From Flavobacterium plurextorum (GTDB lineage Bacteria > Bacteroidota > Bacteroidia > Flavobacteriales > Flavobacteriaceae), in contig NZ_MUHD01000003.1 of assembly GCF_002217395.1 (NCBI RefSeq), forward strand, positions 176,060 to 240,059: a DNA stretch of 64,000 nt, in the 5' to 3' direction. Both the position numbers and the translations under genes were made by a program. Of the stretch, positions 23,992-32,066 are shown piece after piece. Within the stretch, counting starts at the first letter, position 1; each line of letters begins with the position of its first letter. The notes beneath the pieces were generated by a model that saw only the letters and a list, made by a program, of their open reading frames with translations, ran no database searches and had not been told where the DNA came from.

Positions 23992-24723
23992 ATGGAAATA
24001 ACACCAAAAAATACAATTGGCGAAATCGTGGCAGATGATTTCAGAACAGCAGCAACTTTCTCTAAATACAGTATTGATTTTTGTTGTAAAGGACATCGCA
24101 CGATCGAAGAAGTATGCAAAAAAAGAGCTATTGATGAAGAGTTATTAATTGCAGAAATTGAAAGAACCCGAACAAGCGAAGCAAATCAATCGTTTGATTA
24201 TAAAACCTGGCCGCTAGACTTACTTACAGATTATATAGAAAAAACACATCATCGTTATGTAAAAGAAAAAACGCCCGTAATATTTCAGTTTTTAAACAAA
24301 CTATGTAATGTTCACGGGGAAAGGCATCCAGAATTATTCGATATTAATTCTCTTTTCTCTGCATCAGCTGCAGATCTTTCAGCGCATATGAGAAAAGAAG
24401 AGGTCATACTTTTTCCTTTTATCCGAAAAATGAAAATAGCTCAAATAAAAGGGGATTTTCTAGAAATGCCGCATTTTGGAACTATCGAAAATCCTATTGC
24501 GATGATGAAGCAGGAACATAATACTGAAGGTGATCGTTTTAAAAAAATTGCAGCTTTGACCAACAATTACTCTCCTCCTGCTGATGCCTGCAATACCTAC
24601 AAAGTCACATTTGCAATGCTGGAGGAATTTGAAAACGATCTGCACAAACACATTCATATGGAAAACAATATACTGTTTCCAAAAGCTATTAGTCTCGAGA
24701 AAAAATTTGAGAAAGTTTCTTAA
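23992..24723 (+). CDS. ric: Iron-sulfur cluster repair di-iron protein (Ric/ScdA/YtfE)
   Basis: A 243-residue protein. The N-terminal ScdA_N domain has KYSIDFCCKGHRTIEEVC (about 24-41). The C-terminal hemerythrin-like domain has di-iron ligands in THHRYVKE, HMRKEEVILFPFI, MKQEHNTEG and HKHIHMENNILFPKA. Ric proteins repair Fe-S clusters damaged by NO or oxidants and can release NO. This suits a denitrifying cell, and its place next to NadA and the radical enzymes fits protection of labile clusters. Confidence 0.93.
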   Translation: MEITPKNTIGEIVADDFRTAATFSKYSIDFCCKGHRTIEEVCKKRAIDEELLIAEIERTRTSEANQSFDYKTWPLDLLTDYIEKTHHRYVKEKTPVIFQFLNKLCNVHGERHPELFDINSLFSASAADLSAHMRKEEVILFPFIRKMKIAQIKGDFLEMPHFGTIENPIAMMKQEHNTEGDRFKKIAALTNNYSPPADACNTYKVTFAMLEEFENDLHKHIHMENNILFPKAISLEKKFEKVS

Positions 24724-24734
24724 ACATACAAAAC

Positions 24735-26858
24735 ATGGAAAAATATGTGATCAAACGTAACGGCGATTACAAACCTTTTGAAGCCTATAAAATTAAAGAC
24801 GCCATCGAAAAAGCATTTCAAAGCGTAAATCTGCCTGTTGATAAAAAGATATACAAACTGGTTTCTCTAGGTCTTGAATCAAAATACTCTTGGCCGGTAG
24901 AAGAAATTCAGGACATTATAGAAAGAGTTCTTTTTGAAAATGGTTATTTTAAAACCATGCGTTCTTTTATTATCTATCGCCATACTCGAAAACTGCAGCG
25001 AGAGCATATTGATGGTTTCAATGACAGCACAACGTATGTCGACAGTACGCAAACTATTGAAGAATATATCAACCAATCTGACTGGCGCATTAATGCCAAT
25101 GCCAATACCTCCTATTCTAATGCAGGATTGGTTAATAATACTGCAGGAAAAATAATTGCGAATTACTGGCTGGACAAAATTTACAATAAAGAAGAAGGTT
25201 TTGCACATAGAAATGGTGATTTACACATTCATGATCTCGATTGTTTAACTGGTTATTGTGCCGGTTGGAGTCTTCGTGTTTTATTAAATGAAGGATTCAA
25301 CGGTGTACGCGGTCGTGTCGAAAGCAAACCTCCATCACATTTTAGAGAGGCGCTTGGACAAATGGCTAACTTTTTAGGAATTCTGCAAAGCGAATGGGCA
25401 GGTGCTCAGGCTTTCAGTTCATTTGATACTTATCTTGCGCCATACGTCTTTAAAGACCAGCTTAGTTACGATCAAGTTTTAAAAGCGATTCGAAGTTTTG
25501 TTTACAACCTGAATGTGCCTGCAAGATGGGGACAATCTCCTTTTACAAATATAACTTTAGACTGGATCGCTCCTGATGATTTGAAAGAGCAGATTCCAAC
25601 TAGAAATAACGAACATTTATTTCTAACTGCAAATGATCCAATCTTGATTAAAAAGGCAAACGAAAGAGGTGTTACAGCTTTAACGAATTTAAAATATGCC
25701 AATTTTCAAGAGGAAATGAACTTGATTAATAAGGCTTACTATACCATTATGACTGAAGGTGATGCAAATGGACAGCCTTTTACGTTCCCAATTCCTACGG
25801 TTAATATAACAGAGGATTTTGACTGGGAAGGTGAAAATGTAGATTTATTGTTTGAAAACACAGCCAAAATTGGTTCTTCATACTTTCAAAACTTCATTGG
25901 AAGCCAATATGTATTAGATGAAAATGGCAACCGAATAGAAAATCCAGAAGCCTATAAACCAAATGCTGTTAGAAGTATGTGCTGCAGACTTCAGCTTGAC
26001 TTACGTGAATTATTAAAACGAGGAAACGGTTTATTTGGAAGTGCCGAAATGACGGGAAGCATTGGCGTAGTAACCATCAATATGGCTCGTTTGGGATATT
26101 TACATAAAGGGAATATCATAAAACTATTTTATCATTTAGATGAACTGCTGCAGAAAGCGAAATCGACTTTGGAGAAAAAAAGAATCTTTATTCAAAAAAT
26201 GTACGATCGCGGACTTTATCCTTATACGCAGCGTTATTTGGAACATTTCAGAAATCATTTCTCAACCATCGGCGTTAACGGAATGAACGAAATGGTGCTT
26301 AATTTTACTGATGGAAAACAAGATATTACCACTAATTCTGGGATTCATTTTGCAATTGAAGTTCTAGATCATATTCGATCAAGAATGAAAGAATTCCAGG
26401 AAGAAACAGGAAACTTATACAATCTAGAAGCTACTCCTGCCGAGGGAACGACTTATCGTTTTGCAAAAGAAGATAAAAAGCGTTTTCCAGAAATTTTGCA
26501 GGCAGGTCAAAACAGCAATATCTATTATACAAACAGTTCACAGATTCCTGTAGATCATACCGAAGATCCGTTTGAGGCTTTATTACTTCAAGACGAATTA
26601 CAATGTAAATATACCGGCGGAACGGTACTGCATCTTTATATGCGAGAAAAAATAAGCAGTCCCGAAGCTTGTAAAAACTTTGTAAAAAAGGTATTGACAA
26701 ATTTTAAACTGCCTTACATAACAGTTACACCAATTTTCAGCATCTGCCCTATTCATGGATATCTTAATGGCGAACATGAATACTGCCCGAAATGCGACGA
26801 AATTTTACTCAGCGAGAATAATCAAAAATCCGAAATATATGAAAACACAATGTCATGA
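24735..26858 (+). CDS. nrdD: Anaerobic ribonucleoside-triphosphate reductase, main part lacking the glycyl-radical tail
   Basis: Class III reductase, 707 residues. Order: ATP-cone (about 1-90, VIKRNGDYKPFEAYKIKDAI), then the barrel with finger-loop cysteines in AVRSMCCRLQLD, GSIGVVTINMARLGY, and GVNGMNEMV. A zinc-like C-terminal segment follows with Cys671, Cys684 and Cys687 (CPIHGYLNGEHEYCPKC). It then stops 20 residues later without the essential R-V-x-G-Y glycyl-radical motif. That motif is found in a separate overlapping ORF in the +1 frame. The main chain appears otherwise complete. Confidence 0.93.
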   Translation: MEKYVIKRNGDYKPFEAYKIKDAIEKAFQSVNLPVDKKIYKLVSLGLESKYSWPVEEIQDIIERVLFENGYFKTMRSFIIYRHTRKLQREHIDGFNDSTTYVDSTQTIEEYINQSDWRINANANTSYSNAGLVNNTAGKIIANYWLDKIYNKEEGFAHRNGDLHIHDLDCLTGYCAGWSLRVLLNEGFNGVRGRVESKPPSHFREALGQMANFLGILQSEWAGAQAFSSFDTYLAPYVFKDQLSYDQVLKAIRSFVYNLNVPARWGQSPFTNITLDWIAPDDLKEQIPTRNNEHLFLTANDPILIKKANERGVTALTNLKYANFQEEMNLINKAYYTIMTEGDANGQPFTFPIPTVNITEDFDWEGENVDLLFENTAKIGSSYFQNFIGSQYVLDENGNRIENPEAYKPNAVRSMCCRLQLDLRELLKRGNGLFGSAEMTGSIGVVTINMARLGYLHKGNIIKLFYHLDELLQKAKSTLEKKRIFIQKMYDRGLYPYTQRYLEHFRNHFSTIGVNGMNEMVLNFTDGKQDITTNSGIHFAIEVLDHIRSRMKEFQEETGNLYNLEATPAEGTTYRFAKEDKKRFPEILQAGQNSNIYYTNSSQIPVDHTEDPFEALLLQDELQCKYTGGTVLHLYMREKISSPEACKNFVKKVLTNFKLPYITVTPIFSICPIHGYLNGEHEYCPKCDEILLSENNQKSEIYENTMS

Positions 26859-27006
26859 AATTCTAGCACAACAGCATGTTAAGAGAAGTAAATGTTTAGT
26901 TTACACAAGAGTAATGGGTTATCATAGACCTGTAGAAAGTTTTAATATTGGAAAAAAAGGCGAACATCAACAACGTACCCATTTCAAGGAGAGCATTATC
27001 CAATAA
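26839..27006 (+). CDS. Separate glycyl-radical tail of anaerobic ribonucleotide reductase (split nrdD)
   Basis: A 55-codon ORF starting at ATG 26839, overlapping the nrdD stop by 20 bp in the +1 frame. It encodes KRSKCLVYTRVMGYHRPVES and then FNIGKKGE. In other class III reductases this is the C-terminal glycyl-radical tail, with the radical Gly at residue 27 in RVMGY. Without it NrdD could not work. It may be a genuine second subunit, the product of +1 frameshifting, or a recent frameshift mutation. The in-phase ATG, intact motif and tight packing with nrdG favour a functional arrangement. Confidence 0.75.
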   Translation: MKTQCHEILAQQHVKRSKCLVYTRVMGYHRPVESFNIGKKGEHQQRTHFKESIIQ

Positions 27007-27676
27007 GGCAGTTTACAACATCACGCCCTTTACTTTATTAGATTATCCGGATAAGACAGCCTGCATTGTATGGCTTGCAGGCTGTAATATGCGGTGTTTA
27101 TATTGTTACAATCCTGATATTGTTCTAGGTAAAGGAAAGATTGATTTTGAAACTGTTCTTGCATTTCTAAGAACTCGTAAAGGATTATTAGACGGTGTAG
27201 TACTAAGCGGCGGCGAATGTACGATGCATAAAAACATAATTCCTTTTATAAAAGAAATAAAAGCGCTCGGTTTTACTGTCAAAATTGATACTAACGGTTC
27301 GAAACCAAACGTTCTGAGAAAACTGATTTCTGAAAAACTAATAGATTATGCTGCTTTAGATTTTAAAAGCCTTCCTGATACTTTTAAACAGATTACGAAA
27401 TCAAATCTATTTTCAGAATTTGAAGAAAGTTTATTACTTTTAATAACGTCTTCCATTCTATTTGAAGTACGCACCACAATACATTCAAATCTTATAAATA
27501 AATCAGAATTATTAAAGATGAGAACCTATCTTGAAACTCAAAATTTTGAAGGAAACTATTATATTCAACATTTTAGAAACAATGTGCCAACACTCGCTTC
27601 TATAGGTCATTCTGATCAAAAAATGAATATTGCCGATTTTTCTGCATCAAAAGTAAAAATTGTTTTTAGAGAATAA
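26948..27676 (+). CDS. nrdG: Anaerobic ribonucleotide reductase activating protein (radical SAM)
   Basis: Radical-SAM activase of 242 residues with the cluster motif CNMRCLYC (Cys46, Cys50, Cys53) after NITPFTLLDYPDKTACIVW. It also has GGE (LSGGECTMH) and VKIDTNGSKP. It installs the glycyl radical on NrdD. The frame opens with TTG at 26948, which overlaps the glycyl-tail ORF by 59 bp. An AAGGAG stretch at 26986-26991 has no standard start codon in this frame at the right distance, so the true start is uncertain. It belongs to the type with direct homology to pyruvate-formate-lyase activases. Confidence 0.9.
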   Translation: MEKKANINNVPISRRALSNKAVYNITPFTLLDYPDKTACIVWLAGCNMRCLYCYNPDIVLGKGKIDFETVLAFLRTRKGLLDGVVLSGGECTMHKNIIPFIKEIKALGFTVKIDTNGSKPNVLRKLISEKLIDYAALDFKSLPDTFKQITKSNLFSEFEESLLLLITSSILFEVRTTIHSNLINKSELLKMRTYLETQNFEGNYYIQHFRNNVPTLASIGHSDQKMNIADFSASKVKIVFRE

Positions 27677-27726
27677 TTTCTAAAAAAATCACTCTTACTT
27701 TTTATCAATCTAAAACTAAAAAGCTC

Positions 27727-28173
27727 ATGAAACTGCATCATTTTCTTTTAATAATTCATCTTATCTCAGCAACAATCTGGGTGGGCGGACATCTTGTTTT
27801 AAGTATTCGATACCTGCCTTCAGCTTTAAAACAAAAAGACCCTAGTATTATTTTAAACTACGAGAAAAAATTTGAAGCGCTAGGCATGAGCTCTCTTCTT
27901 TTACTAATTATTACAGGAATTATGATGGCGTATGATTTTGGAGTTTCTTTTGATTCTTGGTTTAGTTTTTCCAGCGGAATCGAAAAGGTAGTTTCTGTAA
28001 AACTCTTATTATTACTCTTTACTTTTTTACTTGCACTGATTGCTCAATTTAGTGTCATTCCAAATCTTAGCAAACATAATATCAACAAAATGGCAGTCCT
28101 TATTATTAGTGTTTCTTTAATAGGTGTAACAATGCTTATTTTAGGATCAAGCGTTCGATATGGAGGCATATAA
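27727..28173 (+). CDS. CopD-family membrane protein
   Basis: A 148-residue integral membrane protein with four hydrophobic segments (about 5-27, 50-70, 86-108, 118-143). It has His residues in HHFLLIIHLISATIWVGGHL. It matches the CopD/DUF-type membrane family linked to copper handling or haem binding. It is the last gene of the anaerobic run, 50 bp after nrdG, and may contribute to copper supply. The specific function is not known. Confidence 0.75.
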   Translation: MKLHHFLLIIHLISATIWVGGHLVLSIRYLPSALKQKDPSIILNYEKKFEALGMSSLLLLIITGIMMAYDFGVSFDSWFSFSSGIEKVVSVKLLLLLFTFLLALIAQFSVIPNLSKHNINKMAVLIISVSLIGVTMLILGSSVRYGGI

Positions 28174-28315
28174 TACTTAGATGCAATTTAACTGGCTCTA
28201 ACTATTTTATTTAAAAAGACAGCCTTGTCCCCAAGTTTTGAGATCAGTATGGGTTTTCTTTTCAAAAAAAGTTAATTGAAAGAAACTATTTTCTAATACA
28301 TAGTACTCAAAGTTT

Positions 28316-28368
28316 GTCATTTCGATCCCGAGGCTTCGGGAAAGAAATTGCATACGAAACTCCGTAAC
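28316..28368. repeat. Dispersed GTCATTTCGA-type intergenic repeat
   Basis: It begins GTCATTTCGATCCCGAGGC with a small hairpin (CCCGA/TCGGG). It resembles the element at 55726-55863 and parts of those at 35262 and 51937. A 60-codon ORF across it is not considered real. Confidence 0.65.
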
Positions 28369-28389
28369 AAAAAGCCTCAAAGCTTTCAA

Positions 28390-28989
28390 TTAATAAAAAA
28401 TATGCAAGATGATATTCGATTTTGAACCATCAATTATCTTTTCTAATCTTTTAAAAAAAACTTCGCTTACCATAGGACAACCCTGACTATTGGAGATATA
28501 ATACTCCTGCTCATCGTTTGGAACAGCAGAATATGAATGTAAAACTACTGCTCTTTTAGCTGCGTTACTATTAGTTTCGTCAAGACCGCTTAATTTATAG
28601 GCTTTTCCAAACATTCCTTTATAAGATTTACCAACGGAATATCTGCCTAACGAAGTACATTTAGAATTGGGTTCGTTACTAAATTTCAAATCTCCTTTTA
28701 CAGCCGTTTCAGACCCTGAACCATTAGCTACAAGCCCTTTATCTAAAATTTTATTATTGGCTATATCATAAACAAAAAACCTATTATACCCAGATTTGAT
28801 TTTCATATCAACCAGAAAAACAATCTTATCATTATACTCAGCACGATTTTTTAGTAATGCTTTTACTTCAGTAAGCTGCTGCGTCAGTCTTGCATCTTCA
28901 ATATTTGCGGCAGGCTTGTCGTTTACGTTTTCTGTAGGAGCATTAAAAAAACTTACGATAAAGAATAGTGTTAAATTGAATATTTTCAT
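28390..28989 (-). CDS. Secreted L,D-transpeptidase catalytic-domain protein (YkuD_2 type)
   Basis: A 199-residue exported protein with a signal peptide. The YkuD_2-like catalytic domain has KGDLKFSN near its start, HSYSAVPNDEQ with a His, and the active-site S-Q-G-C-P motif with Cys171. Such enzymes cross-link peptidoglycan or attach proteins to it. It is monocistronic on the minus strand. An unusual palindrome at 29028-29053 lies about 40 bp upstream and may control it. Confidence 0.85.
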   Translation of the reverse strand: MKIFNLTLFFIVSFFNAPTENVNDKPAANIEDARLTQQLTEVKALLKNRAEYNDKIVFLVDMKIKSGYNRFFVYDIANNKILDKGLVANGSGSETAVKGDLKFSNEPNSKCTSLGRYSVGKSYKGMFGKAYKLSGLDETNSNAAKRAVVLHSYSAVPNDEQEYYISNSQGCPMVSEVFFKRLEKIIDGSKSNIILHIFY

Positions 28990-29027
28990 AACAGAATTAA
29001 TTAAGATTAACTTTTTACTTCATTTAA

Positions 29028-29053
29028 AATGATTCAGAACGTTCTAAATCATT
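29028..29053. promoter_or_regulatory. 26-bp near-perfect palindrome upstream of the L,D-transpeptidase gene
   Basis: Arms AATGATT and AATCATT flank a GAACGTTC core; 24 of 26 positions are symmetric. It is 38 bp upstream of the transpeptidase start and looks like a dimeric repressor site. The core AACGTT is shared with the tetR operator at 4051-4072. No regulator gene is adjacent. Confidence 0.5.
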
Positions 29054-29184
29054 CTTATCAGCAGCAAAAATAAAAGTAAACCATAATTAACACGGCCCGC
29101 AAACGTCTGAAAAACAACAAAATAAGATTTATATCATTCTATATCAAGAAGTTCTATCAGCGCAATTTCAAAAAATGAGAAATA

Positions 29185-29208
29185 AAAAAAGGCCTCTAAA
29201 GGCCTTTA
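29185..29208 (-). terminator. Terminator of the metNIQ operon
   Basis: Stem AAAGGCCT / AGGCCTTT with a four-base loop. The A-run on the plus strand gives a U-tract on the minus strand after metQ. Confidence 0.75.
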
Positions 29209-29232
29209 AAATAATAGTTTTTTATGTTTTTT

Positions 29233-30051
29233 TTACCAGCCTTTTACAGCGCCGCCTTTAAATTCGCGAATTGCTGCCTGTTCTACTTCTGGTGATTGAA
29301 AAGCTTGTAAAAACTGCTTTACTTTTTCTTCATTTTTATTGTCCTCGCGGCTTACAACAAGATTCACATAAGGCGAATCCTTATCTTCTACAAACAATGC
29401 ATCACGAGCAGGAACTAATCCAGCCTGAGAAGCAAATGTATTATTGATAATTGCAATCGTTACATTTTGATCGTCAAGAGCACGAGGTAATTGTGGCGCT
29501 TCTAATTCTAATATTTTCAGATTTTTAGGATTGCTTACTATATCTGTTACTTTAGGTAATAAACCAATACCTGCTTTAAGTTTCAGCAAGCCATTTTTCT
29601 CTAAAAGCAATAATGAACGACCTCCATTTGTTGGATCATTTGGAATAATAACTGTGCTTTCGTTTTTCAATTCAGAAAGACTTTTTATTTTTTTAGAATA
29701 ACCAGCAATCGGGTATACAAATGTTTTACCAATTATAGCCAATTTGTAACCACGTTGTTTAGACTGTTCGTCAAGATAAGGTTTATGCTGAAAAGCATTT
29801 GCATCAATATCACCTTGACTCAAAGCTTCATTTGGAATCACATAATCATTAAATGTAACGAGTTCAACTTCTAATCCGTACTTTTCCTTAGCCACTTTTT
29901 GTGCCGCCTGAGCAACAGCAAATTCTGGTCCAGCCGCAACACCTACTTTAATATGATGCGGATCATTATTTTTGCTCTTTCCACAATTTGATAAAACTAA
30001 TGACAATGCTATAATTCCACCTGCTTTAATAAAACTTTTTATATTTTTCAT
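29233..30051 (-). CDS. metQ: D-methionine-binding lipoprotein MetQ
   Basis: Substrate-binding lipoprotein of the NlpA/MetQ family, 272 residues. It has a lipobox (LSNC, Cys23), then HIKVGVAAGPE, LVTFNDYVIPNEALSQGDIDANAFQHKPYLD, IIPNDPTNGGRSLLLLEKNGLL, and a late SPYVNLVVSRED. It is anchored in the outer leaflet of the inner membrane facing the periplasm and delivers methionine to MetNI. It is the last gene of the operon, 41 bp after metI. Confidence 0.95.
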   Translation of the reverse strand: MKNIKSFIKAGGIIALSLVLSNCGKSKNNDPHHIKVGVAAGPEFAVAQAAQKVAKEKYGLEVELVTFNDYVIPNEALSQGDIDANAFQHKPYLDEQSKQRGYKLAIIGKTFVYPIAGYSKKIKSLSELKNESTVIIPNDPTNGGRSLLLLEKNGLLKLKAGIGLLPKVTDIVSNPKNLKILELEAPQLPRALDDQNVTIAIINNTFASQAGLVPARDALFVEDKDSPYVNLVVSREDNKNEEKVKQFLQAFQSPEVEQAAIREFKGGAVKGW

Positions 30052-30092
30052 TCCTATGTTTTTAATTTTTAATTCTTAATTTTTAATTGAAA

Positions 30093-30746
30093 TTATCTGT
30101 GATCAAATCGTTTCGATAAAGCATCTCCAGCAAACTGAATCAAGAATACCAAGAGTACCAACAACGCTAATACTGAATTCATTGTTACAGCATCATAACC
30201 AATATATCCATATTGATAACCTACCTGCCCTAAACCGCCGGCACCAACTGCACCACCCATTGCAGAATACCCCACAAGTGTAATTAATGTTATAGATGCA
30301 GCGTTTATTAATGACGGTAATGCTTCTGGAAGTAATACTTTATATACGATCTGTAAAGGAGTTGCCCCTAAAGCTCTTGCGGCTTCAATTAATCCTGAAG
30401 GAAGACTCAAAAGACTGTTCTCTACAAGACGGGCAATAAACGGTGCGGCACCAATACTTAATGGAACCAAAGCTGCACTTACACCTATAGAAGTTCCTAC
30501 GATTGCACGTGTAAACGGAATCATCCAAACGATTAAAATAATGAATGGAATAGAACGAAATACATTTACTAAAACAGACAATATTCTATTTAAAACGGGT
30601 TGTTCTAATATTTGATTCTTTCGAGTAAGAAAAAGTAAAATTCCTGTTGGAAGACCTAGTAAAAAGCCAAAAAAGCCAGACACAAATGTCATCACTATAG
30701 TTTCCAACGTTCCCTTTAATAATAAGTCAATAATGGATTCAGACAT
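30093..30746 (-). CDS. metI: Methionine ABC transporter permease MetI
   Basis: Inner-membrane permease of 217 residues with five to six hydrophobic segments. It has the binding-protein-dependent transport signature [24 protein letters not shown] (given here in part as [14 protein letters not shown]). It overlaps metN by 8 bp. MetI dimerises with MetN to form the MetNIQ importer. Confidence 0.95.
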   Translation of the reverse strand: MSESIIDLLLKGTLETIVMTFVSGFFGFLLGLPTGILLFLTRKNQILEQPVLNRILSVLVNVFRSIPFIILIVWMIPFTRAIVGTSIGVSAALVPLSIGAAPFIARLVENSLLSLPSGLIEAARALGATPLQIVYKVLLPEALPSLINAASITLITLVGYSAMGGAVGAGGLGQVGYQYGYIGYDAVTMNSVLALLVLLVFLIQFAGDALSKRFDHR

Positions 30747-31770
30747 AACCTATGATTTCTGTTTTAATATGTTTTGAAATAAAATATTCGATAGCAGCAT
30801 TGTAGTTCTCCCTTTTACCAGATAATTCAATCAGCATTACACCAAAATTAACATCTCCCGCTTGGTCCATCTGAGCGCTTACAATTTTAAAATTAGTATC
30901 AAAAAGTCTGGAAACTTCTGAAATAACAGGCTCATTAACTGATTTTCCAGTCATTTCAAGTCTTAATAACGGATTTAAATTTCCGTTATCTTCTTTTTGT
31001 AATTTTTCAAGATAAACCGAAGGAACATCTAGATGCAGCGATGATGCAATAAATTCTTTTGTTAAATCATGTTTCGGATCTGCAAAAATTTCTCCAACAC
31101 TTCCCTGCTCTATCAATTTTCCGTGACTAATTACCGCCACTTCATCACAAATCGATTTTACAACTTCCATTTGATGTGTAATCAATAAAACCGTGATATT
31201 TAAACGACGGTTTATATCTTTCAGCAAGTTTAAAATTGATCGTGTTGTTGCGGGATCAAGTGCGCTTGTTGCTTCATCACACAGTAAAACTTTAGGATTA
31301 TTAGCTAATGTTCTTGCGATAGCAACTCTTTGTTTTTGACCTCCAGAAAGACTAGCAGGATAATCATTTGCTTTTTCTGCTAAACCTACTAATTGAAGTA
31401 ACTCTAAAACACGTGTTTTTACAACTGATTTTGAAGTTCCAACAAGTTCTAAAGGAAAAGCTACGTTCTCGAAAACGGTTCTCGAAGAAAGCAGATTAAA
31501 ATGCTGAAAAATCATTCCTATTTGTCTTCTTTCAATCGCCAGTTGAGCATTTGATAACTGCATTAATGCTTTCCCATCTACAACAATCTCCCCTGAAGTT
31601 GGTCTTTCTAAAAGATTCACACATCTTATCAGCGTACTTTTCCCTGCTCCAGAAGTCCCAATTACACCAAAAATCTTTCCTGGCGGAACTGTAAGCGAAA
31701 CATCAGATAAAGCAGTTACAATCCTGTCTTTTTGATGAAAAGTTTTAGTTACATTTTTTAATTCAATCAT
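30739..31770 (-). CDS. metN: Methionine ABC transporter ATP-binding protein MetN
   Basis: ATPase of 343 residues. Walker A is GTSGAGKST (about 38-46), signature [14 protein letters not shown] (about 140-153), Walker [14 protein letters not shown], and the switch His is in [10 protein letters not shown]-terminal NIL (ACT-like) domain (about 265-343) binds methionine and inhibits transport when internal methionine is high. Expression is probably controlled by the leader peptide and terminator just upstream (31811-31962). Confidence 0.95.
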   Translation of the reverse strand: MIELKNVTKTFHQKDRIVTALSDVSLTVPPGKIFGVIGTSGAGKSTLIRCVNLLERPTSGEIVVDGKALMQLSNAQLAIERRQIGMIFQHFNLLSSRTVFENVAFPLELVGTSKSVVKTRVLELLQLVGLAEKANDYPASLSGGQKQRVAIARTLANNPKVLLCDEATSALDPATTRSILNLLKDINRRLNITVLLITHQMEVVKSICDEVAVISHGKLIEQGSVGEIFADPKHDLTKEFIASSLHLDVPSVYLEKLQKEDNGNLNPLLRLEMTGKSVNEPVISEVSRLFDTNFKIVSAQMDQAGDVNFGVMLIELSGKRENYNAAIEYFISKHIKTEIIGYV

Positions 31771-31810
31771 TTTGTCTATTCAATTTTACTTAGAATATGG
31801 AAATTTTAAA

Positions 31811-31846
31811 TAAAAAAGCCTTTCAATTAAATCATGAAAGGCTTTT
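31811..31846 (-). terminator. Attenuator-type terminator between leader peptide and metN
   Basis: A 12-bp perfect stem (31814-31825 with 31835-31846) and nine-base loop, with a T6-A-T3 run on the minus strand. It begins 21 nt after the stop codon of the leader ORF and ends about 40 bp before metN. All transcripts from the leader promoter must pass it. Confidence 0.8.
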
Positions 31847-31866
31847 AAAATAAATATCATTATTTT

Positions 31867-31962
31867 TTATATACAAGCCAGATCAATAAATCTCACAGCA
31901 GTCATACAGCACATCATCATGCTGCAGCTATAATATTTTTTTCTCTGGTTATAATTTTTCAT
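31867..31962 (-). CDS. Met/Cys-rich leader peptide upstream of metNIQ (31 codons)
   Basis: The ORF reads MKNYNQRKKYYSCS, then MMMCCMTAVRF, then IDLACI and stop. Four of the internal codons within six are Met and two are Cys, exactly the kind of run at which ribosomes would stall when methionine (or cysteine) is scarce. It starts about three bases after the predicted transcription start, so the mRNA is nearly leaderless. It is followed by an intrinsic terminator and then by a methionine importer. This is the standard layout of translation-coupled attenuation. It is too short for ordinary gene calling and I know no named family. Confidence 0.7.
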   Translation of the reverse strand: MKNYNQRKKYYSCSMMMCCMTAVRFIDLACI

Positions 31963-31970
31963 TGGTGCGG

Positions 31971-32005
31971 CAAATTTAAAGAGTTATTTTGAAATAAAAA
32001 GCAAA
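31971..32005 (-). promoter_or_regulatory. Promoter of the leader peptide-metNIQ transcript
   Basis: On the minus strand TTTG (32002-32005), 23-bp spacer, TAAATTTG (31971-31978): a full match to the Bacteroidota consensus. The predicted start, near 31965, is at the leader ATG. Confidence 0.75.
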
Positions 32006-32066
32006 AAACATTAAAACTTTTATTAACCTATCAAAATAATAGGTTATTCTGTTTTCTTAAAGAAAA

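Noticed and set aside
24735..26858. nrdD as a pseudogene
   Set aside because: Only the C-terminal tail is out of frame, that tail is intact with its own ATG, and the operon is otherwise whole, so loss of function is not shown.
28207..28389. 60-codon minus-strand ORF after the CopD-like gene
   Set aside because: It covers a dispersed intergenic repeat and has no domain or translation signals.
31771..32066. SAM riboswitch upstream of metN
   Set aside because: No recognisable SAM-I or SAM-II core; the region is filled by a short ORF and a simple terminator.
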